Assembly: GCF_009908165.1 (NCBI RefSeq)
Contig: NZ_JAAAUC010000001.1
Span: 488,086-552,085, forward strand
From: Frigidibacter albus
GTDB taxonomy: Bacteria > Pseudomonadota > Alphaproteobacteria > Rhodobacterales > Rhodobacteraceae
Direction of reading: 5' to 3'
Length of the DNA: 64,000 bases
Shown here: in pieces, positions 55,682 to 64,000 of the stretch
Position numbering within the stretch: the first letter of the stretch is position 1
Layout: each line of letters begins with the position of its first letter
Notes under the pieces: generated by a model
What the model saw: only the letters and a program-made list of their open reading frames with translations
Databases searched by the model: none
Told to the model about the DNA's origin: nothing
Made by a program: the position numbers and the translations under genes

Positions 55682-56442
55682 CAGATCACCCCCGCTTCGT
55701 TCTTCAGCTTCGACACCAGCTCATCGACCGAACCCAGCTTGACGCCGGCCTTGCGACCCGCAGGCTCCACCGTTTTCAGCACGGTCAGGCGCGGGGTCAC
55801 GTCGACCCCGTAATCGGCGGCGGTCTTTTCCTCGAGCGGCTTCTTCTTGGCCTTCATGATGTTTGGAAGGCTGGCATAGCGCGGCTCGTTCAGGCGCAGG
55901 TCCACGGTGACAATCGTCGGCAGCTTGACGGTGATGGTCTGCAACCCGCCATCGACCTCGCGGGTGACGGTCGCCGTGTCGCCCTCGATGGCCAGCGCGC
56001 TGGCAAAGGTCGCCTGGCTCCAGCCCAGCAGGGCCGACAGCATCTGCCCGGTGGCGTTCATGTCATTGTCGATGGCCTGCTTGCCGGCCAGCACGAGGCC
56101 CGGCTGCTCTTCGGCCACAACAGCGGCCAGCAGCTTGGCAACCGCCAGCGGCTCGATATCCTGGTTCACATCCTCGGAGGCCACGATCAGGATCGCGCGG
56201 TCCGCGCCCATCGCCAGCGCGGTGCGCAGCGTTTCCGACGCCTGCTTGACGCCGATGGAGACCACGACAACCTCGGTCGCCGCGCCCTTTTCCTTCAGGC
56301 GGATCGCCTCTTCGACAGCGATCTCGTCGAAAGGGTTCATCGACATCTTCACGTTGGCCAGATCGACACCGGATCCGTCCGCCTTGACGCGAACCTTCAC
56401 GTTGTAGTCGATCACCCGTTTGACAGGCACCAATACCTTCAT
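55681..56442 (-). CDS. etfB: Electron transfer flavoprotein beta subunit
   Basis: This is a 253-residue ETF beta subunit that binds AMP and the partner dehydrogenase. Signature parts are [54 protein letters not shown] and the recognition-loop region [14 protein letters not shown] 56442 gives the family start. It forms an operon with etfA and probably with the upstream adenosyltransferase and HIG1-type genes on the same strand. Confidence 0.96.
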   Translation of the reverse strand: MKVLVPVKRVIDYNVKVRVKADGSGVDLANVKMSMNPFDEIAVEEAIRLKEKGAATEVVVVSIGVKQASETLRTALAMGADRAILIVASEDVNQDIEPLAVAKLLAAVVAEEQPGLVLAGKQAIDNDMNATGQMLSALLGWSQATFASALAIEGDTATVTREVDGGLQTITVKLPTIVTVDLRLNEPRYASLPNIMKAKKKPLEEKTAADYGVDVTPRLTVLKTVEPAGRKAGVKLGSVDELVSKLKNEAGVI

Positions 56443-56577
56443 CGGCGTGTATCTCCCTAGGTCTGCGGCCCCCGGGAAAGGGGAGCCTTCATCCATGTCG
56501 CAGTTTTGTTATCCCGCCGGCCTGTGCAAGGACAGAATAAAATCGACGCGCTGCAGCACCGCAACGTCACGTTTGGC

Positions 56578-57150
56578 TCAGCGGTTGGCGCCGGGGACCC
56601 AAAGCACGTCGGCGCGGCCCTCGTCATTGGCGATCCGGGCGGCGACGAAGAACCAGTCGGACAGGCGGTTGAGGTATTTCACTGCCGAGTCATTCACCGA
56701 TTCCATCGTGGCGAGTTCGACCACACAGCGTTCGGCGCGGCGGGTGATGGTGCGGCAGAGGTGCAGGTGTGCGGCGAGCGGGCTGCCGCCCGGCAGGATG
56801 AAGCTGCGCAGCGGTTGCAGGCGGGCGTTCATCGCGTCGATCTCGCGCTCCAGCCGGTCCACCTGGGCCTCGACCATCCGCAGCACAGGGTAGGGGGCTT
56901 CGGCATCGCGCTCCATTTCCGGGCGGCAAAGGTCGGCGCCAAGGTCGAAGAGGTCATTCTGGATCAGCGCCAGCAGCCGGTCCAACTCGCCGTCGGCGTG
57001 CAGCCGTGCAAGGCCGAGCGTGGAATTTGCCTCGTCCACCGTGCCGTAGGCGGTGACGCGCATCGAATGCTTGGCGACGCGGGCGCCATTGCCAAGCGCG
57101 GTGTCGCCGGCATCGCCGGTGCGGGTGTAGATGCGGTTGAGGACGACCAT
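56578..57150 (-). CDS. Cob(I)alamin adenosyltransferase, PduO type
   Basis: This is a 190-residue PduO-family ATP:corrinoid adenosyltransferase. The ATP-binding N-terminus RIYTRTGDAGDTALGNG and the C-terminal helix RTITRRAERCVVEL with SVNDSAVKYLNRLSDWFF are diagnostic. It makes adenosylcobalamin, the cofactor of methylmalonyl-CoA and ethylmalonyl-CoA mutases, which fits the mcd and ETF genes in this window. Its ATG overlaps the stop of the small HIG1-type gene. It is 135 bp upstream of etfB on the same strand. Confidence 0.92.
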   Translation of the reverse strand: MVVLNRIYTRTGDAGDTALGNGARVAKHSMRVTAYGTVDEANSTLGLARLHADGELDRLLALIQNDLFDLGADLCRPEMERDAEAPYPVLRMVEAQVDRLEREIDAMNARLQPLRSFILPGGSPLAAHLHLCRTITRRAERCVVELATMESVNDSAVKYLNRLSDWFFVAARIANDEGRADVLWVPGANR

Positions 57151-57359
57151 CAGATGCTCCCCTGCCGGAACCAGACGAACAGCAGGATCAGCGCGATGGC
57201 CACCGCCTGCGCCCCGATGCGGTAGCGCATGATGCGGTTGGCGTGCTTGCGGTTGAACTCGCCGCCCTTGGCGAAGCCGCCGATCCCGACCATCAGGATC
57301 GCCAGAACCACCAGCGCAGAGAAAGCGACGACAAGGAACAGCGGGTCTTTGGCAAGCAT
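57150..57359 (-). CDS. Twin-transmembrane small protein (HIG1-type)
   Basis: This is a 69-residue protein with two hydrophobic helices (residues 8-27 and 48-64) joined by GGFAKGGEFNRKHANRIMRYRI, the pattern of HIG1-domain proteins, which in related systems associate with respiratory complexes. ATG 57359 has AAAGGATG upstream; nine codons further upstream another ATG exists but is less likely. It is coupled by overlap to the adenosyltransferase gene, an order often seen in Rhodobacterales. Confidence 0.83.
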   Translation of the reverse strand: MLAKDPLFLVVAFSALVVLAILMVGIGGFAKGGEFNRKHANRIMRYRIGAQAVAIALILLFVWFRQGSI

Positions 57360-57436
57360 GATGCATCCTTTCGGGTTTCCCCGCATCTAGCGGTGTCTCG
57401 GGAAAAAGCGAACCGAAAACCCGTTGGGGCGCGGCG

Positions 57437-58267
57437 TCAGCCCTTGCCAGCCACCCAGTCCAGCGCCCTTGTGGGCAGGATGCGCCGGGCCAGCCCCATC
57501 ATAAAGGTCGGGGTCGTGACATAATAGCGCGGGGCCGGGTTGGGCGCGGTCAGCGCGCGCAGCAGCTTGGCGGTGACGGCGGAGGGCGGCAGCTCGAACC
57601 GGTCAGGCTTGCCGCGGTCTTTATACAGCCGTTGCAGCAGACCGGATTCGTATTGCCCGCGGCGGGCGGAGCCCCGCCAGTCGATCCAGCGTTCGAAATG
57701 GGGGACGGAGTTCTGGCGGATGTCGGATGTCACCGGCCCCGGCTCGATCAGGATCACCTTGATCGGCGTGTCCGCCATCTCCAGCCGCAGCACGTCGGTC
57801 AGCCCTTCCATCGCAAACTTGGTCGCCACATAGGCGCCGCGCCAGCGGATGCCGACCAGCCCCAGCACCGAGGAGCAGTTGATGATCCGGCCATGCCCCT
57901 GCGCCCGCATCACCGGGATCACCCGGCGGGTCAGGTCGTGCACGCCAAAGAGGTTGGTCTCGAAGATCTCGCGCAGCGCGCCGCGCGGCAGGTCTTCCAC
58001 CGCGCCGGGGCAGGCGAAGGCGCCGTTGTTGTAAAGCGCGTCGAGCGTGCCGCCGCTGCGCGACAGCGCCTCGGCCAGCCCTGCGGCGATGCTGTCCTCA
58101 TCGGCATAGTCGAGCACGAAGCTCTCCAGCCCTTCAGCCAAGAGTCGCTCGCAATCCTTCTGCTGGCGGCAGGTGGCGAAGACGCGCCAGCCGGCGCGGG
58201 CCAGCCCGTGGGCTGCGTCGTATCCTATGCCCGAGGAGCAGCCGGTAATCAGGATCGTCCTTGGCAT
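57437..58267 (-). CDS. SDR family oxidoreductase
   Basis: This is a 276-residue short-chain dehydrogenase. The cofactor motif is [16 protein letters not shown], with ATCR after beta-2 suggesting NADP. The catalytic set is [10 protein letters not shown] (Ser) and YVATK (Tyr, Lys). The [10 protein letters not shown] segment corresponds to the NNAG motif. The substrate is unknown. It is divergent from parC with about 50 bp between starts, and is separated from the small gene upstream of etfB by about 80 bp. Confidence 0.92.
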   Translation of the reverse strand: MPRTILITGCSSGIGYDAAHGLARAGWRVFATCRQQKDCERLLAEGLESFVLDYADEDSIAAGLAEALSRSGGTLDALYNNGAFACPGAVEDLPRGALREIFETNLFGVHDLTRRVIPVMRAQGHGRIINCSSVLGLVGIRWRGAYVATKFAMEGLTDVLRLEMADTPIKVILIEPGPVTSDIRQNSVPHFERWIDWRGSARRGQYESGLLQRLYKDRGKPDRFELPPSAVTAKLLRALTAPNPAPRYYVTTPTFMMGLARRILPTRALDWVAGKG

Positions 58268-58320
58268 CTGTGCCCTCGTTGCATCTGGACCTGCGTTGCG
58301 CCCCGATCTACACGGGGAGC

Positions 58321-60630
<2,310 letters not shown>

Positions 60631-61377
60631 TCAGGCCATGGGCAGGGCCTGACCTTCGATCTCGGCCATGTCGGCCGCGGTCAGGTTCAGCGCCGCGCCG
60701 AGGCGGGCCAGATGCGCCCGCTGTGCCGGATGGTCGAGGTCGATGGCCATCAGCGCCGCGGCATAGACCTCGCGCTGCATCCCGTCGGGGGTTTCGGCGG
60801 CCAGCGCCTCGGGGTTCACGGGCGCGGCCATCTCGGCGATCAGGAAGTCGAGGTCCGAGGGCGTGGCGTTTTCCATGTTGCCAAGGATCTTGCGCCGCTC
60901 TTCGGGATCCATCTCGCCATCGGCCTTCGCCGCCTGGATCATCGAGCGCAGCATCAGCGCGGCGGCAGCCTCTTCCTGAGGCGTCGGCGGCACGACCGGC
61001 TCGCCGTTCCGGCTTTCCGCCTCGCGCAGCTTGTCGACAAAGCCGGGCTGGCCGGGGGCAGGGGAGTGCTGGGGTTCATCGGCATTGCCGAGGCCTGCGC
61101 CGCTGAGGATCCCGCCGAGCATCCCGCCAATGCCGCCGCCTGCCAGCATCCCGCCGAGGCCACCGCCCTGGCCGCCCGACTGGCCACCGGACTGGCCACC
61201 GCCGAAATTGCCGATCACCTTGTCGAGCACCGAGCCTTCGCGCGGCCGGCTGACGCGGTCCAGCATCCCGCCAAAGCCGCTCTGGTTGCCATCGGGCCCC
61301 GGCTTCATCGCGTTCTTGATGCCCTTGTAGGCCACCACGCCCAAGGCCACGCGGGCCAGCGTCTTCACAAGGCTCAT
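60631..61377 (-). CDS. DUF533/TerB-like protein
   Basis: This is a 248-residue protein. The N-terminal 25 residues are mildly hydrophobic (ARVALGVVAYKGIKNAM). A low-complexity Gly/Gln/Met-rich linker covers residues 55-100 (GGGQSGGQSGGQGGG). The C-terminal all-helical DUF533/TerB-like domain has MLRSMIQAAKADGEMDPEERRKIL and YAAALMAIDLDHPAQRAHL. E. coli YebE is a homologue; its function is unknown, with a membrane-associated stress role proposed. It converges on parC with no gap. Confidence 0.88.
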   Translation of the reverse strand: MSLVKTLARVALGVVAYKGIKNAMKPGPDGNQSGFGGMLDRVSRPREGSVLDKVIGNFGGGQSGGQSGGQGGGLGGMLAGGGIGGMLGGILSGAGLGNADEPQHSPAPGQPGFVDKLREAESRNGEPVVPPTPQEEAAAALMLRSMIQAAKADGEMDPEERRKILGNMENATPSDLDFLIAEMAAPVNPEALAAETPDGMQREVYAAALMAIDLDHPAQRAHLARLGAALNLTAADMAEIEGQALPMA

Positions 61378-61418
61378 GACAGGTCTCCCCTATTTGCTGC
61401 CCTGCCCAACGCTGGCCT

Positions 61419-62798
61419 TCAGGGCTGGTTCCCGGCGGGTTCCACCGTCAGCCAGACCCCGCCTTCGGGCCGCAGCGTCAGGATCAGCACCGGCTTTGGC
61501 GCGCGGTGCGGCACCAGCGAGAAGCGGTGCCGGGCCAGAAGGGTGGCCAGAATGATCACCGCCTCCTGCATGGCAAAGCTGGCGCCGATGCAGATGCGCG
61601 GTCCGTCGCCGAAGGGCAGGAAGGCATAGCGGTCGAAGGTGCGATCCTCGAAGCGCGAGGGGTCGAAGCGGTGCGGGTCCTTCCACAGCGCGTGATTGCG
61701 GTGCAGCGCGTAGATCGGCAGCATCACGGTATCGCCGGGCCGGATCTCGCGCCCGCACAGCTCGTCCTGCGCAAGAGCGGTGCGCGACAGGAAGGCGGCG
61801 GGGGGATAGAGCCGCAGCGTTTCCTCGACGATCCGGCGGATCAGCGGCAGCTGCGGCAGGTCGGCGGCGGTGGCCGCGCGGTTGCCCAAGGCCGCCTGTG
61901 CTTCGGCCTGCGCCTGTTCCTGCACGCCCTGATCGAAGGCGCAGAGGTAAAGCGCCCAGGCCAGGGTCAGCGCCGTCGTCTCATGCCCGGCGACGATGAA
62001 GGTCAGCAGGTTGTCGCGCAGTTCGGCAGTGTCCATCGTGCGCCTGGTTTCGGGGTCCATCCCCGACAGCAGCAGGTCCAGGAGGTCCGGCACCGGGCGC
62101 GGGCCATCGCTGCGGCGCCGGTCGATGGCGCCGTCGGCGATCTGCTTCATCTGGCGCATCACTGGGCCCGACCGCATCCGCGACGGCCGAGGCACCCACA
62201 TCGGCGCACCGATGATGTCCAGCACCGACAGCTTGGCCGTCTGCGCCATGTAGCTGTCGATGGCTTGGTGGACGGCATCCCGCTCCAGCCCGCCATTGCC
62301 TCCGTCGGCCGAGAAGGTGACATCGGCGATCACCTCGAAGGTCGCCGTCACCATCTCGTCGAACAGGTTGGCGGCGCGGCCATGGGCGGCGGCGATACGC
62401 GCGCTGGAGCGTTCGGCGGCATGGCTCATCACCGGGGCCAGCGCCTCGACGTTGCGGACCGAGAAGGCGGGGGCGGCTGCGCGGCGCTGCCAGCGCCAAT
62501 GCGCGCCCTCGGCCACGAACAGGCTGTCACCGATGGCGGGGCCGAGGATCAGCTTGGTCACGTCGGACTTGGGGTAATCCTCGACCTTGTCCTTGAGCAC
62601 CCGGCGCAGGGCGGCCGGATCCATCACCATATGCCAGCGCTTGCCGGTGCGACCCGACACCATCGGTTGATGCAGGGCGATCTCGGGGATCAGCTCCAGC
62701 AGGTTGCGCTGCGCGACGCGGAGCGAGCCGAGTATCCCCAGCGGAACCGTCGCCAAAGGCACCTTGACAGGCGTGTCGGGGGTGGTGCGGGCATCCAT
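61419..62798 (-). CDS. Cytochrome P450
   Basis: This is a 459-residue soluble P450. The I-helix oxygen motif is VAGHETTALTLAWALYL, the K-helix ExxR is in EETLRLYPPAAF, and the heme-ligand loop is FLPFGDGPRICIGASFAMQE with the thiolate cysteine. There is no N-terminal membrane anchor. The sequence resembles fatty-acid or terpene hydroxylases with PPAAFLSRTA. No ferredoxin or reductase gene is adjacent, so redox partners must come from elsewhere. The substrate is unknown. Confidence 0.93.
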   Translation of the reverse strand: MDARTTPDTPVKVPLATVPLGILGSLRVAQRNLLELIPEIALHQPMVSGRTGKRWHMVMDPAALRRVLKDKVEDYPKSDVTKLILGPAIGDSLFVAEGAHWRWQRRAAAPAFSVRNVEALAPVMSHAAERSSARIAAAHGRAANLFDEMVTATFEVIADVTFSADGGNGGLERDAVHQAIDSYMAQTAKLSVLDIIGAPMWVPRPSRMRSGPVMRQMKQIADGAIDRRRSDGPRPVPDLLDLLLSGMDPETRRTMDTAELRDNLLTFIVAGHETTALTLAWALYLCAFDQGVQEQAQAEAQAALGNRAATAADLPQLPLIRRIVEETLRLYPPAAFLSRTALAQDELCGREIRPGDTVMLPIYALHRNHALWKDPHRFDPSRFEDRTFDRYAFLPFGDGPRICIGASFAMQEAVIILATLLARHRFSLVPHRAPKPVLILTLRPEGGVWLTVEPAGNQP

Positions 62799-62916
62799 TC
62801 ATGAGCCTCCTTGCTTGATCACGATATAGCGGGGCGGCGCCCATGGCCAAGCCCGGCGATTGCAGCGAGGGCCCCAAGCGGCTATGGCTGGGCGCAACAT
62901 GGGAGAGTTTCCGCGC

Positions 62917-63753
62917 ATGACGTCATTGCCCCGCCGCCTGCTTGCCATCGCCGCCATCGTCCTCGTTTCGGCCTGCGCCCGCGAAGACCTGAGCGCGCCG
63001 CCCGAGGCCCTGGGCAACTTCCAGCTGGGCCACACGATCATCGTGGCAAAGAACGCGCAGGTCGCCGGCCCGTCGCGCACGGTGACGGATGAAGAGTGGC
63101 AGGCGGCGCTGCAGGGCGAGATCCTCAAGCGCACCGGGCGCTATGAAGGCGACAAGCTCTATCACCTCGGCATCAACATCGATGCCTATGCGCTGGCCTA
63201 TCCGGGCATCCCGCTGGTGATCAGCCCGAAGTCGATCCTGGTGGTTTCGGCGAACGTCTGGGACGACTCGGCACAGCGGCGGATCAATGCCGAGCCCAAG
63301 CAGATCACCGTGTTCGAACCCTTCTCGGGCGAAACGCTGCTGGGGTCGGGGCTGATGCAGGACAAGCAAGCCCAGATGACCAACCTGTCGGAAGCGGCAG
63401 CGCGGCAGATCAACGACTGGCTGGTCGAGAACAAGGCCTGGTTCACGCCCGAGGCGGCGGCGGCGCGGGCCTTGCTGCCGGCGGCGGCTGGCGGCGCGGC
63501 AGCCAGCGTTCCGCCGCCCGGGCAGGTTCCGGCGGCGGCACGGACCGCGACGGCTGCGCCGGCCCCTGCCGGAGCGCCTGCCGCCCCGCCCGCCCCGGTG
63601 GTGGTGGCCCGGCCGGCCGCAGCGGCTCCCCCTGCACCTGCCGTGCAGGCGCGCCCCGCCCCGGTGCCCTGCACCGCTGGCCAGCCCTGCCAGGGCATCG
63701 ACACCGGCGTGCGCAACTCCGCGACCTCGGTGCCCGGGCTGACACTGCCGTAA
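62917..63753 (+). CDS. Predicted lipoprotein with Pro/Ala-rich C-terminus
   Basis: This is a 278-residue protein with a lipobox, VLVSACAR (Cys20), after a basic start MTSLPRRLL; it should be lipid-anchored. Residues 30-190 form a mixed fold I do not recognise (GNFQLGHTIIVAKNAQ, DKLYHLGINIDAYALAYPGI, WLVENKAWFT). About residues 190-250 are a Pro/Ala low-complexity stretch, followed by a short tail with two cysteines (PCTAGQPCQGIDTG). The tail may cross the wall to an outer partner. ATG 62917 places the lipobox correctly. It is divergent from the P450 gene. Confidence 0.8.
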   Translation: MTSLPRRLLAIAAIVLVSACAREDLSAPPEALGNFQLGHTIIVAKNAQVAGPSRTVTDEEWQAALQGEILKRTGRYEGDKLYHLGINIDAYALAYPGIPLVISPKSILVVSANVWDDSAQRRINAEPKQITVFEPFSGETLLGSGLMQDKQAQMTNLSEAAARQINDWLVENKAWFTPEAAAARALLPAAAGGAAASVPPPGQVPAAARTATAAPAPAGAPAAPPAPVVVARPAAAAPPAPAVQARPAPVPCTAGQPCQGIDTGVRNSATSVPGLTLP

Positions 63754-63873
63754 CGGCGGCGTAACGGGCCAGAGACAAGTGGTGCTTGATTTTTTCCGGG
63801 CCGCCAGATAGGCAGCCCGCGGTGTTGAATCGGGCCCGGATGCGGCCCCCTAAATCCATGAGGCGCCCGCGAG

Positions 63874-64000
63874 ATGGCTAAGGCAAAGTTTGAACGGAAC
63901 AAACCGCATATCAACATCGGCACGATCGGCCACGTTGACCACGGCAAGACGACTCTGACGGCTGCGATCACGAAGTATTTCGGCGATTTCAAGGCCTATG
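63874..64000 (+). CDS. tuf: Elongation factor Tu (partial, cut by window end)
   Basis: Only the first 42 codons are inside the window. The sequence [20 protein letters not shown] followed by [11 protein letters not shown] contains the EF-Tu P-loop (GHVDHGKT). EF-Tu brings aminoacyl-tRNA to the ribosome. The start ATG has CGCGAG upstream. The 120-bp leader after the lipoprotein gene contains a CTTGATTTTTT stretch that may be part of its promoter. The 3' end and the downstream neighbours are not visible. Confidence 0.95.
   Translation, partial: MAKAKFERNKPHINIGTIGHVDHGKTTLTAAITKYFGDFKAY

Overview
The window is 64 kb of GC-rich bacterial chromosome with dense, short-gapped genes. It has strong GC3 bias and frequent ATGA/GTGA start-stop overlaps. 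The gene content points to an alphaproteobacterium of the Rhodobacterales (Rhodobacteraceae/Paracoccaceae type): chvI-chvG beside pckA, a short HprK with EIIA-Man and HPr, a folK-rpoZ-rsh and pdxJ-acpS-lepB-rnc-era-recO core, three tandem deformylase genes before fmt, a long methylsuccinyl-CoA dehydrogenase, and DUF6473 and DUF1491 proteins. It reads as core chromosome. I see no phage, insertion sequence, CRISPR array, rRNA or tRNA. The last gene (tuf) is cut by the window edge.

Layout. 0-2 kb: glnK-amtB ammonium sensing and uptake. 2-6.3 kb, minus strand: sulfurtransferase and aminotransferase, smpB-GST, dapA. 6.4-14.8 kb: soluble lytic transglycosylase, EamA transporter, a divergent MnmD/FAD-oxidase pair equivalent to a split MnmC, a ThDP enzyme, an LrgA/LrgB pair and a GNAT protein. 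14.9-20.1 kb: smc, a MOSC protein and an MltB-like transglycosylase. 20.3-23.4 kb: an atypical receiver, a glutathionyl-hydroquinone reductase, a small conserved protein and a MalY-type lyase. 23.5-26 kb: def-def-def-fmt, where the third deformylase has lost catalytic residues. 26-30.7 kb: TRIC channel, rnhA, LysE exporter, methyltransferase, ispH, NYN protein. 30.8-40.9 kb: the core folK-rpoZ-rsh-DUF2062-pdxJ-(LysR and small ORF)-acpS-lepB-rnc-era-DUF1491-recO block. 41-46.5 kb: MFS transporter, mcd, TSUP transporter, pckA. 46.8-52.3 kb: chvI-chvG-hprK-rapZ-EIIA-HPr-acyltransferase. 52.3-58.3 kb: hbd, DUF6473, SnoaL-like, etfBA, cobalamin adenosyltransferase, HIG1-type small protein, SDR. 58.3-64 kb: parC, DUF533, cytochrome P450, lipoprotein, start of tuf.

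How the genes work together. Several genes at separate places fit acetyl-CoA assimilation by the ethylmalonyl-CoA pathway: mcd, the EtfA/EtfB pair that would take its electrons, hydroxybutyryl-CoA dehydrogenase, a corrinoid adenosyltransferase that supplies cofactor to acyl-CoA mutases, and pckA for gluconeogenesis. The chvI-chvG-hprK-rapZ-EIIA-HPr run joins envelope/acid sensing to a sugar-free regulatory phosphotransferase branch.

The most unusual signals are: a three-copy intergenic repeat family with 18-bp inverted arms and a 19-bp invariant core; a deformylase-like pseudoenzyme in tandem with two intact paralogues, preceded by a possible 40-codon leader ORF; a 12-bp direct repeat on a 20-bp period between pckA and chvI; an undescribed 46-residue ORF divergent from a LysR regulator; and an in-frame 27-bp tandem repeat at the start of a methyltransferase gene. 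I did not find a clear new defence or mobile system.
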